This document shows positions 1 to 25,176 of a stretch of 64,000 nucleotides of DNA, piece by piece; the first letter of the stretch is position 1; every line of letters starts with the position of its first letter. Source of the DNA: Emydura subglobosa. Taxonomy: Eukaryota > Chordata > Testudines > Chelidae. The notes below the pieces were generated by a model. The model did no database searches. It was not told where the DNA came from and saw only the letters and a list, made by a program, of their open reading frames with translations. The DNA lies in the NCBI GenBank assembly GCA_007922225.1, contig ML680086.1, forward strand, positions 10,826,540 to 10,890,539. Reading direction: 5' to 3'. Both the position numbers and the translations under genes were made by a program.

Positions 1-12440
<12,440 letters not shown>

Positions 12441-12477
12441 CTTGTGTTGCAATGTAATGACGAGGCCGGTGGTATCC
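12441..12477 (-). CDS. PTPRT: PTPRT micro-exon: D1, GYHRPRHYIATQ
   Basis: 37 bp, 12 codons plus one base, coding GYHRPRHYIATQ. YIATQGP is PTP motif 3; its GP is supplied by the next exon. The 37-bp size is, to my knowledge, a hallmark of receptor PTP genes. The acceptor is TTTTTTTCCAG. The donor is not GT: the exon ends ACACAAG followed by GCAAGT, the classical GC-donor consensus. No GT lies at a position that would keep the frame, and both neighbouring exons fit in phase, so the boundary is secure. Confidence 0.95.
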
Positions 12478-13360
12478 CTGGAAAAAAACACGAGAAGGGA
12501 AAAGATCCATAAAATCACACAAGAGTGAGCAAACTGGCATGCATTTTACTTCTTTCAGATAGAATCAACTGTTGTGCTGTGAATGAGACACTAGAGCTAA
12601 CGGGTAAAGAGAAACCCTACATGAGATACAAGGTCTGTCTGTGGAATTACAAGTGGCAGAAAATGCTTTAGTCCTCTTTAATAATTCAACCACCATGAAA
12701 TGTTTGGAGTTTTCATGGGAACATATAAGATGGATCTGACTGTACCAGAGAGAAAATAAGAATGAGGCATTTTTCACATTTCCTCAAAGAAACAGCAAGG
12801 CCTGAAGCTAAACCATGGGCACTCTGGGAAACCTGCTTCCCTACTTAGATTAGAAATTAACAAGCAAAAATCTGTGTCTTCTGGTCTGAAACGCACACAT
12901 CTGCCTCTACAAAATGGATTCAAACATCAGTGATTAAGTATATTTTCAGTTTCCTCCATTGAGGGATCTCTTCAAAATACTGTAACATTATTAAGGATTA
13001 AGAGATGCATACAGTGTGTGTACGTGTGGGAGGGTGGCTATGTTTAAAAAGATATTTCCTACTGCTTAAAGAAATATCAGTACACTTACATGCCTCCCAC
13101 ACTGCAAGCAGGTAGCCCATCAATAAGCCACAGATCTATATTAATGTTATTGTGAGGGGGTGATATTGATTTCTGTATCCGTAGTACATGCCTCTATTCC
13201 ACTTGTGTGTGTGTGGAGCTCTCACATCCTGAAATATCCATGTATATAGGTGGCTCATAGAGAGAAAGAGACAGACAATACTCCTCCCAAACATAGCACA
13301 GATCTGCTATAAACTTTAAATTTTGTCAGCCCTATCAGTTTTGCAGTTATAATATCTCTC

Positions 13361-13699
13361 TAGGGATGTCTACACTAGGAGCTGGACTGTGTGTGTGTGT
13401 CTGTGTGTGTGTATGGGGGGGGGGGGTGATCTCCAGGTCAAGGAGACATACCCATACTAGCTCTCATCAAGCTAGTGCACTAAAAATAGAACATAGAAAT
13501 GGCAGTGTGGGAGGGGCTAGCTGCCCTCATATGTACCCATGAGAGACCCTAAGTGTGTGCTCAGGGCAGTTAGCCCATCCCACAGATCACACTGGCATGG
13601 CTTCATTCTATTTTTAGTGCACTAGCTCAATGAGAGCTTCCATCAGTATGTCTCCCCAAGATGGGGCTCAACCCCAGCTTCAGGTGCAGACATAGTCTA
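13361..13699. mobile_element. Palindromic MITE (hAT-like ends)
   Basis: About 340 bp with long inverted halves. The left end TAGGGATGTCTACAC mirrors the right end GTGCAGACATAGTCTA, and inner blocks match in inverse order: AGCTAGTGCACTAAAAATAG near 13471 faces CTATTTTTAGTGCACTAGCT near 13609, with GGAGACATAC / GTATGTCTCC outside it. The ends TGTCTACACT are typical of abundant turtle non-autonomous DNA transposons. No transposase coding. No clear 8-bp target duplication was found, so class is tentative. Confidence 0.75.
13388..13427. repeat. (GT)n and poly-G microsatellite inside MITE
   Basis: Two GT runs broken by CTG, then a run of 12 G (13415-13426). Expanded inside the left arm of the MITE. 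Confidence 0.9.
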
Positions 13700-13771
13700 A
13701 GATGTACCAAATCCACAAGCAGACATACTGATACAGTTCTCTGCTACACAAGGTATGTCCACGGCCCTTAC

Positions 13772-13848
13772 GTCTATGTAGTTGGCGTTTATGTAGTCTG
13801 AGTGGGGGTCTCCATCCAACAGCTGCAGTCTCACTCTTGAATGATCAT
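13772..13848 (-). CDS. PTPRT: PTPRT exon: D1, [10 protein letters not shown] motif
   Basis: 77 bp. Two bases finish the Tyr codon, then 25 codons: [19 protein letters not shown] and NANYID. DYINA(N/S)YIDG is PTP motif 2, part of the hydrophobic core next to the active site. One apparent difference from the human protein as I recall it is RLQLLDGD for RLLVLDGD. Acceptor is TTTCAG and donor GTAAGG; the exon ends in phase 0. Confidence 0.96.
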
Positions 13849-15144
13849 CTGAAAGATGGAAAGGAAAAGAATAATGTTAAAGATAAAGAAAAGTGCTAAG
13901 TGTTTCATGTGTGGTTAAATGGAGAGGAATATGGCTGTCCTCAGGCAGTGGAAAACACAAGAGGGCAGATGTATCACAACTAGGCTTTTCACTTGCTTTT
14001 TGTAACTGGTTGATTGAACACATACAGTTGTCTCAAGACTATCCCGGTGTTATCCATAAATTTGTCCATGACTTCCTTTTGGTATGTAAGGTGTCACCTT
14101 TACATCTGAGGGTTACCTTTTATTCATAGTAGGCATTAATTATTCACTGAGGTTAATATAATCTGTTACAAGATTTCGCACTTAACATGGACGGTCTTCA
14201 TTTGCTAGATCGCAGCCCAGGTCCTCTTAGAGAAGTGTCTAGATCACAAAAGACATCACTAAGTTTAGAACTAAATGGTAGCCATCCTGGTCTGCTCAGA
14301 AAAGAGGCCAACGATTGACAGGACTATGGAAACTGAAGTGAGAGATGAGATTAGGATTGTTAGAGAAGAGAGAAATAAATGAGGTCACAGGAGAAGTACG
14401 TAAAATAGTGAATATAAAGATGGTAAATCAGTCACTCCTATTTACTCGCTCTCATTATATGGAGAAGAGCTCTGTGAAGCTCAAAACTTGTCCCTTCCAC
14501 CAACAGAAGTTGCTCCAATAAAAGTTATCACCTCACCCATCTTGTCTCTCTCAAAAAACAAATGAGGTATTCGATAAAACTGAAAATTACAAAAATTTAA
14601 AACTGATACCAAGGAACACTCTGTTTAAAAAGGAATATTCACAACACAGTTAACTGTATAACTCATTGCAACAAGATAGCATTGAGGCCAAGAGTTTAGC
14701 AGTATTCAAAGAAACATCAGGGGTATTGAGAACATCCTCAGTTACTCTACATAGGGCACTTATGAAAGTCTGGGCCGAAACATCTAACACCATTATCACG
14801 ATTAAATACACAACCATTGTAATTTCACATTCAAAGAAGTGGTCTGATCCTATAACACTGAAGTCAAGTGGTGCTTTGCCACTGACTTTAATGGAAGCAG
14901 GATCAGGTTATATATGTGTGCATCAGTTCTGGAAACCAGGACCCGGATGCATATGGATGTGCATTGTAATTAATTTTATTATGGGAGGGGCACAAATCCA
15001 ATAGTCTCTTGACTTTATGGATCAGGTGTTCTAACCCAAATGCAATGGATGAACCTGCAAATATAGGCACACTGTCATGGCTGCAAAACCACATAATTGC
15101 ATTCAAAATGGTTATGCAGATCAAGTAGACAGGAGTTAGACTCA

Positions 15145-15360
15145 GATTCACAGACTATAAGGTCAGAAGGAACCATTATGATCATCTAGTCCCATCTCCT
15201 GCACAACAATCTGCAGGCCACAGAACTTTACCCACCCACTCCTGTAATAGACTCCTAACCTAAGACAGAGTTACTAAAGTCCTCAAATGATGATTTAAAG
15301 ACTTCAAGGTACTGAGAATCCACCAGCAAGTGATCTGTGCCCCATGCTACAGAGGAAGGT
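15145..15360 (-). mobile_element. CR1 LINE 3' fragment
   Basis: Contains the standard CR1 tail block (AAGGTCAGAAGGAACCATTA, ATCATCTAGTC, CCACAGAAC, CCACCCACTCCTGTAA). The 3' end is at the low coordinate, so the element lies on the minus strand, the gene's sense direction. Heavily 5'-truncated; no ORF left. Confidence 0.88.
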
Positions 15361-16439
15361 GTTATATGATTTGGGTTCACAAATATGGATTTTATGGATG
15401 TAATGAGTACATGTGTATTTCTGCAGGTGCACCTATTGCTCCCAGTTACAAAGTTAGCCATACTTAAACCAGTACATTAGGAATTCTATCTAACCACATG
15501 GTTAGACAGACAAAAGAATTTATGCTGACAGCAATTTACAAATACAGCCAGGGAGCTGATTGCACTGTGCATATGGAGGCAACACGCAAAATTTATTGTA
15601 GACAATTGTTCATGTGCTATTCAAGGCATGGAGCCAAGCTAGTGAGAATCATATGGAACAGAAATTAAAACAATCTTAAATATAATGGGGGAAAAAAGAC
15701 AACAGTCCTCTCGTGATGTCACAAGGTAATCAGAACCTTAAGAAAATAAAGTTTGTCCCAACAATGTAATTGAAGGGCAACAACAAATGTTCCTGTCACA
15801 GCTATAAAGAATCACAAGTTGAACCTCTAAGGGACAATCCCTAAAAAATGTCTAAGAAGGGGGTAGCAAGAGAAGACTATTAACTGTAGACATTTATACC
15901 TGGGGAAGGGCCAAAAAAGGTGGCACTTTTGTAGACATAAAAAATAATATTTTTCTTTAAAGATAAAATTACTACTTTTTTGTACTGCAAAATAAGCTAT
16001 GAAATAACAATAATTTGAAATGAAACAAAGAAAACTTAAAAACAGAGGCGGTATTTAGGCTGAGATCCAATTCTGTTTTTGCACCAACTGAAATATGCTA
16101 GGAACCCAGTTCTTCTTGTGTGGGATCTGAGGCATAGTATCTCATTGCAATTTTTATAGAAATGAAATTTTATTTCTCATGGGAGAAATATTTTGCTCAG
16201 AGGGTATCTGGTGTGACAGCAACCTCTGTATATACAGTAAACAAAGGAAATATTAACAATGTTTTACATTTCAGGAGGGAGGGGGGCCTTTAATCTTGTT
16301 CACATTTTTAAGGGAACTAGATAGAAGTTCATAAAATAACATCTTTTAAATCACGTTTTCCAATATTTTGCAAAGTTGTTAGGAATGTACCTTGTTGGGG
16401 AAGGTATACAGTAGATTAATGCACTAATAATAACTAATA

Positions 16440-16678
16440 GTAACACTAGGACTCTCATAAAGCATTTTTCATCTATAGATTTTTAAGTGCTTTACAAAAG
16501 AAAAGGCAAATATCCTCTTTTTTTAAAATGAGAAAACTGAGGTACACAGAGGTGAAGTAACATGCCCAAGGTCACAAAACAGTTTAGTATTACAGCTAGT
16601 AGCCAGTTCAGGAGAGTGTAGACCTGATTCTCCTCATCCTTAGACCAGTCTCCTATCTACTGGACCACACTGTCTCAG
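16440..16678 (-). repeat. MIR SINE relic
   Basis: Recognised by GAAAACTGAGGTACACAGAG, then AAGTAACATGCCCAAGGTCAC and CTATCTACTGGACCACACTG: the complement of the MIR core and tRNA-like head. Confidence 0.8.
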
Positions 16679-17504
16679 AAGCCTCTAATCTCTGGCAAAA
16701 TAAGCTCAAGTTGTAGTTCAAATCAGAAGTTAAAGAGTGTCAATGAATTCATTTCACATCACAAAATCACCACATATTTTAGCATGAGTGGGAGTCTCTG
16801 CTTAAGAGTGGGCTCATGCCTACAAAATCCAGGACTGAGAGAAACTGCAGAAACATTTTAATGACATTTTCTATCATTTACTTTTTGCCATATTCTCTAC
16901 CCTTGTGAATTAACACAACCATACACATTTACAAAAAATTGGCTGTAAACTGTTTTTAATACCAACTCCAAAGTGACAAGAATTTCACTGAAAATCGTTC
17001 CATTCTAGCACACCAAATTCATCATTTCAAATTTGTGCCAAAATTCCCATTTTTAAATAATTTTGCAAGTCCGTGTGAGTATTTCCGCCTCTCATTTTGA
17101 CACTAGAGATAACCCATTCAATGGATGGTGTACAGAGGCATGGGGCAACATTTTCAGTGAGGTGGAGAAGGGAGTCAGGAACAGTTCAGTGAGGAAGTCA
17201 GGAACATAAACTAACCTTCTCCCTAGTATTTAGAAGGTTTTTTATTCTGTACCCATCCCTGACACAGACTTTTTATTTTAATGAGCTGTCTGTGTTGCTG
17301 TCCATGGTACTCACCCTATTCCATGTCTTTCCCCACGTAAGGAAATTCTGACTGAATTATTTATGTGTCATTTGTGCTTTTGACAGTAGCTCAAATGCCT
17401 TTGCAATAGCTGTCCTTTCTGCGCTTTGCATAATTTTATATACTTCAGTGATGTTCCCTCACAATCTTCTCTGTCCCAAAGGATATTTCAAGACCTCTTT
17501 TTTT

Positions 17505-17528
17505 CCCCCCCCCCCTAAAAAAAAAAAA
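17505..17528. repeat. poly-C / poly-A tract
   Basis: Eleven C, one T, then about twelve A. Confidence 0.9.
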
Positions 17529-17807
17529 TTGTTTCCCTGTAGTATTCTGTATGCATTCTATTCTGTATTTTCTATTTCTATGGACCAAATGGTGGCTTTC
17601 AAGTCATGGGGTGTTTTGGACGCTGGAGGGTTCTGTATTGCAAGAGGAGTCCGGGGAGAATTCTGGCTGACTCAGCTGGAAATACTCCAGGGGTTCTAGG
17701 AAGAACAGCACTTCCCTTTGACAGCAGGCATCCCATGCCGTGCTGGGTTATATCAAGTGGGGACAGTGTGCTCAGCCCAGGGGAAAAGGAGATGGAAAGA
17801 CTCATTG

Positions 17808-18350
17808 TACTTTCATAGATTTTAAAGTCAGAAGGGACCATCATGATCATCTAGTCTGACCTCAGGCACATCGCAGGCCACAGAACCTCACCCACCCACT
17901 CCTGTAACAGACCCATGACCTCTGTCTGAGTTACCTCAAATAGTGATTTAAAGACATCAAGTTACAGAGAATCCACTATTTACACTAGTTTAAACCTGCA
18001 AGTGGCCCGTGACCCATGCCCCATGCTGCAGAGAAAAGAGAAAAACCCCAGGGTCTCTGCCAATTTGAGCCGGGGGAAAATTCCTTCCCAATTCCAAATA
18101 TTGTGATCAGTTAGACCATGAGCATGTGGGCAAGACCCATCATCCAGACACCTGGGAAAGAATTTGCTGTAATAATTCAGAGCCCTCCTCATCTAATGTC
18201 TCACCACCAGCTGATGAATATATTTGCTGCTAGCAGTTGCAGATCATCTACATGCCATTGTAGGCAGTCCCGTCATACCATCCCCTGCATAAACTTATCA
18301 TGGTCTGTCTTGAAACAAGGTAGGGTTTTTGTCCCTACTGCTTTCCCTCA
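17808..18350 (-). mobile_element. CR1 LINE 3' fragment (longer copy)
   Basis: Same CR1 subfamily as the copy at 15145: AAAGTCAGAAGGGACCATCA, GATCATCTAGTCTGACC, CCACCCACTCCTGTAACAGA, then GGGGGAAAATTCCTTCCC and GAGCATGTGGGCAAGAC. Minus orientation, 5'-truncated, no intact ORF. Confidence 0.9.
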
Positions 18351-19569
18351 CAGATCCAGGTACAATTTACTTCTACATCTCCCCGCCCTCATTCCGCCCA
18401 GAAATGGTCTCAGATCTGAGCACCCGTGACTCTGACTGGTTGAGGGAAGATGCAGTGAAAATCTGGACCAAAAGTCCAATAATGGTTGTCAGGTTTTCTT
18501 ATCTATATAATGGGCCAAACCAAAACCCCAACACCAGACACCCCCAACATTTTTAGAGAACTAAAAATCCAAGCCTCAAAATTATTCTACATTTTTTAGC
18601 CTTACACACATTTTTATTTGTTCATATATAGGCAATCAGATCCCCCTTCCTCACTGGTCTCTTGTCTACAGAGATAACTCTTCATTTATCCCCCAAACTT
18701 TCCTTGCTTTTTCACATCTTAACATTAAAGGCTAAATCCTAAACTCAGCACTGGGGAAACTTCAAAACTGAAGTAATCCTCACACAGAAGACACATACCA
18801 CCTCCCAGCAGGAAAGCTGAAGGATCTGTGGGGTCATGAAGACATGACCCTAATTCTCCTCCTCAACTCCTCCCAGCTCTCCCCGAAACACCTCTGTGTA
18901 CTGGGTTGCAGGGAGCCCCACGGAGCATAGCTTCACAACACTCAAGGGACTCAGACCCACTACGTTGAGTCCCTGTATCCTTTCCCCATGTGCAGTGGAA
19001 CATCACCTCTTCCACTGCAGTATGCAGCTGCAAGAGTTGGAGAGTTTGGGATTGAGAAAAAGACCTACTGGTATCTGCATAGATAGGTCACTGCCCTGTT
19101 TTGACACAGTGCTGAGAAAGAGGAGTGAGGTGGGTAAGATAGTCCTCTTACTGGATCATTACCCAAAGAGATGTCAGGACACAATCGGCTGTGATTCACT
19201 GAGTGGTGCTGCTGTGAGAGGTTACAAACCCACATTGCAACAGAGGACACTGAGGCACTTACAGAAATTACAGCAAAACCAGAAAGCCCTTCAATGCACT
19301 TCCCATGGGGACTTGTGGTTCCTGTTTCGGGAGTGGTGAAACAGTGATAGAGATATTCAGCAAAGCATGTTAATTAGCATCTGCAGCCTTTTAATAAATA
19401 AAATGGTAAAACTAATCAGTGCAGACTCTGGCTCTTGCCAGTAATTGCATTCAAACCACAACTGTGCAGGGAGTTCAAGGTGCAGTGGTTTTATTCATCA
19501 TTCCCCAAGCTACCTTGTTTACTCAGAATTCTGTAGCATGTACCCAATGAGGACATAGCTCCTTCTCAT

Positions 19570-19665
19570 AATTGGCCTTCAGGGAGTCAGGACTCCTGGG
19601 TTCTATTTCCGGGTCTGCTATCATTTCTCTGAGCCTGATCATGTTGCCTTCACTTAGGCAGAATT
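19570..19665 (+). repeat. MIR-type fragment
   Basis: CAGGACTCCTGGGTTCTATT and CGGGTCTGCTATCATTT resemble the MIR tRNA-like head and core. Short and weak. Confidence 0.5.
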
Positions 19666-20202
19666 CCCAGTGAAGTCAGTCGTCAGCAGAGACGAGAGGA
19701 ACAGAGAAGCCACAGTCAGTGGTGGACATCACTTTCCTTCCCTCCCAGGGGCCTGATTCTCCCAAACTAGCATATGGATAACTCCCACTGACATCAATGG
19801 GAACTCTTCATTTTCTGTGGCTGAAGAATAAGGCCCCAGCAGATACTCATGTTAGAACTGTTCGAAGCATCATTAAATCTTGCTATGGGCTCTCAGAGTT
19901 CCACTCAGAGGGGTCACAGAGAGCGGCCAATGATAGCATGCCCCTGGTGTGGGCTCAAGAAGAGTAAGGAAGGGGACTCTCTCTACACTGCTGCCCAGGA
20001 CCCAGGAATCTGGCAGAAGACATATCTTTCAATAGCTGAATTCTGCTTTATTTCTGGCATGGCCTCTTGTCTAGTGCATATTCTGTTGCTCCCATGGCCC
20101 AGGTGGGAAATTATGTGAACTCCACTGCTGTGTTACAAGGGTAGCAATTTTGAATTTTTGTGTTCCTCTCCAGGAATTTTTGCACAGGAAGGACATGCTT
20201 AT

Positions 20203-20276
20203 GGCCTGATCCAATGCTCAGCCCTTGAAGTCATTGCAAAGACTCCCAATGACTTCAATGGATATTGGATCAGGCC
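20203..20276. repeat. Short palindromic dispersed repeat
   Basis: GGCCTGATCCAAT at 20203-20215 is the perfect reverse complement of ATTGGATCAGGCC at 20264-20276, with an inner pair GAAGTCATTG / CAATGACTTC. Similar but weaker copies occur near 3608, 14850, 25680, 30005 and 43035. Confidence 0.8.
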
Positions 20277-21904
20277 TAAAGGCTCTTCAGATTTCTCCTT
20301 TCTTCCCTGGGCACTCTCTCCCTTTAACGGCATCCATCCCGAGACACCTATGAAATTGTGAGGCAAAGAATTTCATTCCATTTTATCTGTTCCTGTCTCT
20401 TCTGTTACTAACCTCTCCTTGCTGTCTCTTAGAAGGTCTATTGTCTCCTCCTCTGCACTCTTGATTCAATATGTTTTTGAGGGAAAAAACCCATAATCAT
20501 GTTATTTATCTTAAGCTCTCGTGCATCCTTCATCTCCTTCTCTACCTCCACTTTTCTTATGCCTTTTCACCCTCACTGCCTCATCTTTCCTATCTGCCTT
20601 TGTACCTGAACTTTTATTACAATGTTTTATACCTGGCAGATGCCTCTTTCTTAGCTTTGATTACATTTTGCATTTCCATATTCAAGAACTCTCTCTGGAT
20701 TCCTACTGTATTTATATTTATAGCCAAAAGGCAGGCATAACACTGTCAGACAACAATTCATTCTAGTTGGTAGTACCTGTTAATAAATATTAACCCTTTA
20801 AGTCCTCTTTTTATTGTATATTAAATTCATTCACGTATTAACTATTCTTCCAGAATCTTTATGATATTAGCAAACATTGTGTTTGAATTCTAAGGCCAGA
20901 GTGTTGGTTCTTGACCTGTAGGTGACCTGTATTCAGGAACTTCATGTGATCAAGTATTGGGCAGTCGGTGCCTTCAATTCTGTGGGAATATAAATGTTTA
21001 GGGAAAAGACCCACCAAACTGATAAACAGTGTCTACAGAAGTAAGTTACAAACAAACATGGGTGACTGATAAGGGATTCTTGTTATGGCAGATGTTTTCT
21101 GTAATGGACTAGGTGATTGATAAGGAATAATTGTTATTACAAATGGATTCTCTAGCGGATGAAACAACGACCAACTGAAAGATGTTTTTAACTCAGTAAG
21201 AACTATTGGTTTTCACAGCTGTCAGTAATAATGACTAGATTAGACTTCCCGTTAGCTTATTGATCATGTAACCTAAAAATACCATAAAAGAAATTCCATA
21301 AGTAATTAGCTAAAATGACAATGTCAAAACAAGACACACCATGAAATTAATTGTGGGAAAGCAATTTTCTCCTCCAAAAAGGAATTTCTCTGTCTCACAC
21401 CTTATAAAAGAAATGGAGCTTGAAAGTTAAACTGGGGAGTGTAAACTGCTCAAATCTCATCCGTTACAGAGAAGAGAGACAGAGGCCAACTCTTTGCCTT
21501 ACACCCAGGATCAGCATGTATTTATTCTTTCTGTATTCTGTATAGTGCTCTCCTAATCTCAGATTGTTAATTCCATTTGAGCCTGTTATTTAACACTTTC
21601 AAATGATTAATTTCAAGCACACAACATTGCGAACATTTTCCCACTGTGTCATTTCTCATTCATCTTGTTTGATTTCACTATCTGTATTTTCTCCATGTGC
21701 TACCCTTGTTGGTGATCTCTTGAGTCCTAAATTGGACAGAAACTATAGCTTAATTGCCTCAGTCCTCCCTACCTCCATACTCAGTTGTGCCCTCTGCTTA
21801 CTCGAAACTACCCGAAAAAATTGCCTAACATGTTTTCCCCATTACATACACTACTCAAATATAATAGCACTTTCTTCTTCAAAAACACTGGACAAGTAGT
21901 CATT

Positions 21905-22060
21905 TCAGTACTACCATCTCTATTTTACAGATGAAGAAACAGAAGAAAAGACGTTAAGTGACCTGCCCAATGCTGCAGAGTAAATCATTTGCAAAATTGG
22001 GATTAGAATTAAGGAATTCCTGATTTACTTTCAATACCATAATTATTCCTCTAAATCAAA
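21905..22060 (-). repeat. MIR SINE relic
   Basis: TTTTACAGATGAAGAAACAG, then TTAAGTGACCTGCCCAA. Complement of the MIR core. Confidence 0.7.
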
Positions 22061-22591
22061 AGGTTTCTAAATCTTGCTTCATCAGGCCCAACAAACAGCT
22101 TGCTGCTTTTACATCATTGGTGCCACAGATATAGAAGCTGGAACAGAAATTAATATAAATGTATTAGTATATCTTAGCTCATAATCAAGCAGGCGAAGAC
22201 TCCTAATGTTACAGTGTTAGTTCAATTTCTTTTTACATTTTTTCCTTTGTTACAGTCATTTCATTCTGTTTAGAGATGAGCCTGAGCCATAAACTTAGGA
22301 TCCAAATCTAGATCCATCTTCCTTACAGGCAGATGGAAACTATCTAGATCCAGGCTTTTCAGACCTGTTATTTAATTCTGTTGTTGCATCAGAATCAGAT
22401 TATGCAGGTTAACCCACATCCAGCTGGAAACAGAGAAACAAAAACAAAATACACAAACAAAAACAAAATTAGTCAAACTTTTTGAAACTATGAAAATAAA
22501 AAGATTTGGTTTGTATATTGAGCAAATGTTTGAGCAGGGAAGAGCTTATTTTATCCAACCCAAGTTTGCCCATTCTGAATAATTACTTTTA

Positions 22592-22607
22592 TTATATATA
22601 TATATAT
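22592..22607. repeat. (AT)n microsatellite
   Basis: Eight uninterrupted TA/AT units. Confidence 0.85.
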
Positions 22608-22689
22608 CACATTGTGCTAGTCATCCTACAAACACAGAGTAAAAGACTGTAAATTTTCCAGAGTAGGAACTCAGTTTGAATTGACAAAA

Positions 22690-22870
22690 CAGAGAGAAAA
22701 TGTGAGAAAAGAAGAATTATTAGCCCCATTTTATGAATGGGGAACTAAGGCAGACAGACAGACAGACAGTGACTTCTCCCAGGTCACACAGAGATCTGTG
22801 CCAGAACCAAGAACTAACTCGAAATCTCGAGTCCTGGTGAAGTGGCTTAACCATAAGATCATTCTTTATA
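22690..22870 (-). repeat. MIR SINE relic with (GACA)n
   Basis: CCCATTTTATGAATGGGG, CCCAGGTCACACAGAG and GTGGCTTAACCATAAGATC mark a reverse-oriented MIR. A (GACA)4 expansion sits inside at about 22750-22770. Confidence 0.75.
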
Positions 22871-23675
22871 TTTTACAAGAAAGGTTCCCCCCCCGGGGGG
22901 CAAAATAGAATGTATAAATGCTTGGGGCCTAATTTTGACCTTCTTTACACTAGCATGACTCAACTGACTTCAATGGGACTGTCAAAAAGTCTCCATTTGT
23001 GTTCTTTGATCAGTTTCTTATATCAATGATCTGATACAGGGCTTCTCAAATAGTTTCCATGCTGCTAAACACATATCAATAGAAAGAGAGGGTCTGAGAC
23101 ACCTCCCTTCTCATTCACAATCCCATAACAACCCTGTAGCAACTATATCAATTGTTTACTTGGGAAGGTAAGATTGGGAAGTGTTTAAGTATTTTTATCT
23201 GTCAATGTGATGTAGGAGGAGGAAACAGGAATAGAGTTCATTCCATGTGGCCAACCAGCTCTCTGGAGATCACCAGTGAGCGCTCTACAGACTACAGTCT
23301 ACCAACCTCTATTCTAAGGGCAAAATTCTGCTCTCTGACCGACATCTCAACTCTGATATTCCTGGTCTCCCCTTGAACTCCCATTTGTCGTATCGAAGAC
23401 TCTGTGTATGTAGAGATAGAACAGGCTATTGGCATCAGAGTCCAGTGTGAAAATCTGATAGCAGGATTTTGTCCTCCAGTACAAAATCTGAGACACATAG
23501 CAGGGGGTCGGGTGGGGTGGGGGAATCATAACAAGAGGCTTAGCCTGCAACTAATTGAACCTTTCAAAGGCTGGGCATTTTAAGCCATTTTTCTTTATTT
23601 AGGCTCTCAAACATCCTCCCTTCAACCAGATGCTTACATACACACACAGGAAGCCCAGTTTCATTTGAATTTTCA

Positions 23676-23876
<201 letters not shown>

Positions 23877-24366
23877 TCAACCAACCAAACAGCTGTTCTT
23901 GAGGAGGAAAAGGCACATCTAATAAAAGGCACAGCTCTGCAGAGACCATTAGCACCCTTTGGCTTATGCTGGCTAAATATCGTTTTCCTCATGAAAGTAT
24001 GGACCTAAAAGGAATGGGGAAGTTCGTTTGCTTCTGACTGCATATTTATAGGATGAGCGACATTCCCCCTGCAGTGCAGGGTCTGTGATGATTTCACACA
24101 TGTGCCCCTGGAAAAGACCAGATGGCTGAAACACAGAACTCAATCTTGTATGATATTTAAATTTAAAGTATATAAGGTGGTTTCTCCTATTTCTGGATTA
24201 ATAACAGTGTAAAGCCAGTCTTCAGTAACTATACCATACAAACCTTCTGCTGGTTTTCTTAAAGGAATTCCTGCAAGGCTTTATCACATCGCCTACACAG
24301 AAGGATATTATAGCCGTTGGCTTTGTACTACATAGAGATCAAGCATCAGATGCTGCATAAAATGTG

Positions 24367-24392
24367 TACACACACACGCACACCCCCCCCCC
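24367..24392. repeat. (CA)n / poly-C microsatellite
   Basis: CA units with one CG interruption followed by ten C. Confidence 0.85.
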
Positions 24393-25128
24393 AAAGGAGA
24401 TGGCCACTGTTATAAACCTGAGATTTGTTTCTTGGAGGGGGAGGTCCCACATCCCACTGTTAGAAGTTAGAACCAGCCCATGACTTGGTCACGTGACTCC
24501 CTTTGGATATGATCAAATGAACATTTGTATGGACATAGCCAGGAAAAAGGCACATCTCATGGAACATGACCAGAGAGAGGCTGATTTTCCCTCTTTGCAG
24601 CATGACCTGAAAATATCTGTAAATTGGGACGATCTCTTGAGACATAGCCAGGGGAAACTGCAGCATGGCCAGTTCAGAGCAACAGCAGCAGAGCTCTCTT
24701 TTGGGACACAGATGGCACTAATCCTCTCTTTGAGCGTCACTTGCATAGCTTCTCACAGCTGAGACAAAAAACCACAACTCAAAAACAGGAGTTCTCAGCT
24801 GTAGTCATCCTGACCTTGCTCAGTGTTGGGAATGTAAATGGCAGCTCATGCATATGTTCCACTGAGATTTTCTGTCACTTTGCCGTTCCCGAGGACTACT
24901 TGTAAGCAGATGCTATATTCCAAGAGAATCAGAGCAATGTTACCGATTGTATTATTTAGGATTCTTAGGAAATAATGGTTCTTTTAATTTAATCCTTGGG
25001 GACTCCACTTTGCCTTCACTAGCAGCCGGTGGCCTGCAATAGCTCTAATTTGAAAATGAACTCGTATGCGTCTTCACAAACCAAGCAGGTCTACTACTGT
25101 GTCTGAGTTGGGATGGAAGAGACACATA

Positions 25129-25176
25129 ACAACTGATATTATGATAAACAATCTACACAACTGATATTATGATAAA
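25129..25176. repeat. 20-bp direct duplication, 28-bp period
   Basis: ACAACTGATATTATGATAAA occurs at 25129-25148 and again at 25157-25176. Confidence 0.9.

Larger units (their letters stand above)
12478..13771 (-). other. PTPRT: PTPRT intron (1.3 kb)
   Basis: Contains a palindromic MITE at 13361-13699 with an internal GT/poly-G microsatellite. The remainder is unremarkable. Confidence 0.7.

Noticed and set aside
18896..19339. 147-codon plus-strand frame
   Set aside because: No recognisable domain, no promoter or splice context, and base composition like the intron around it.
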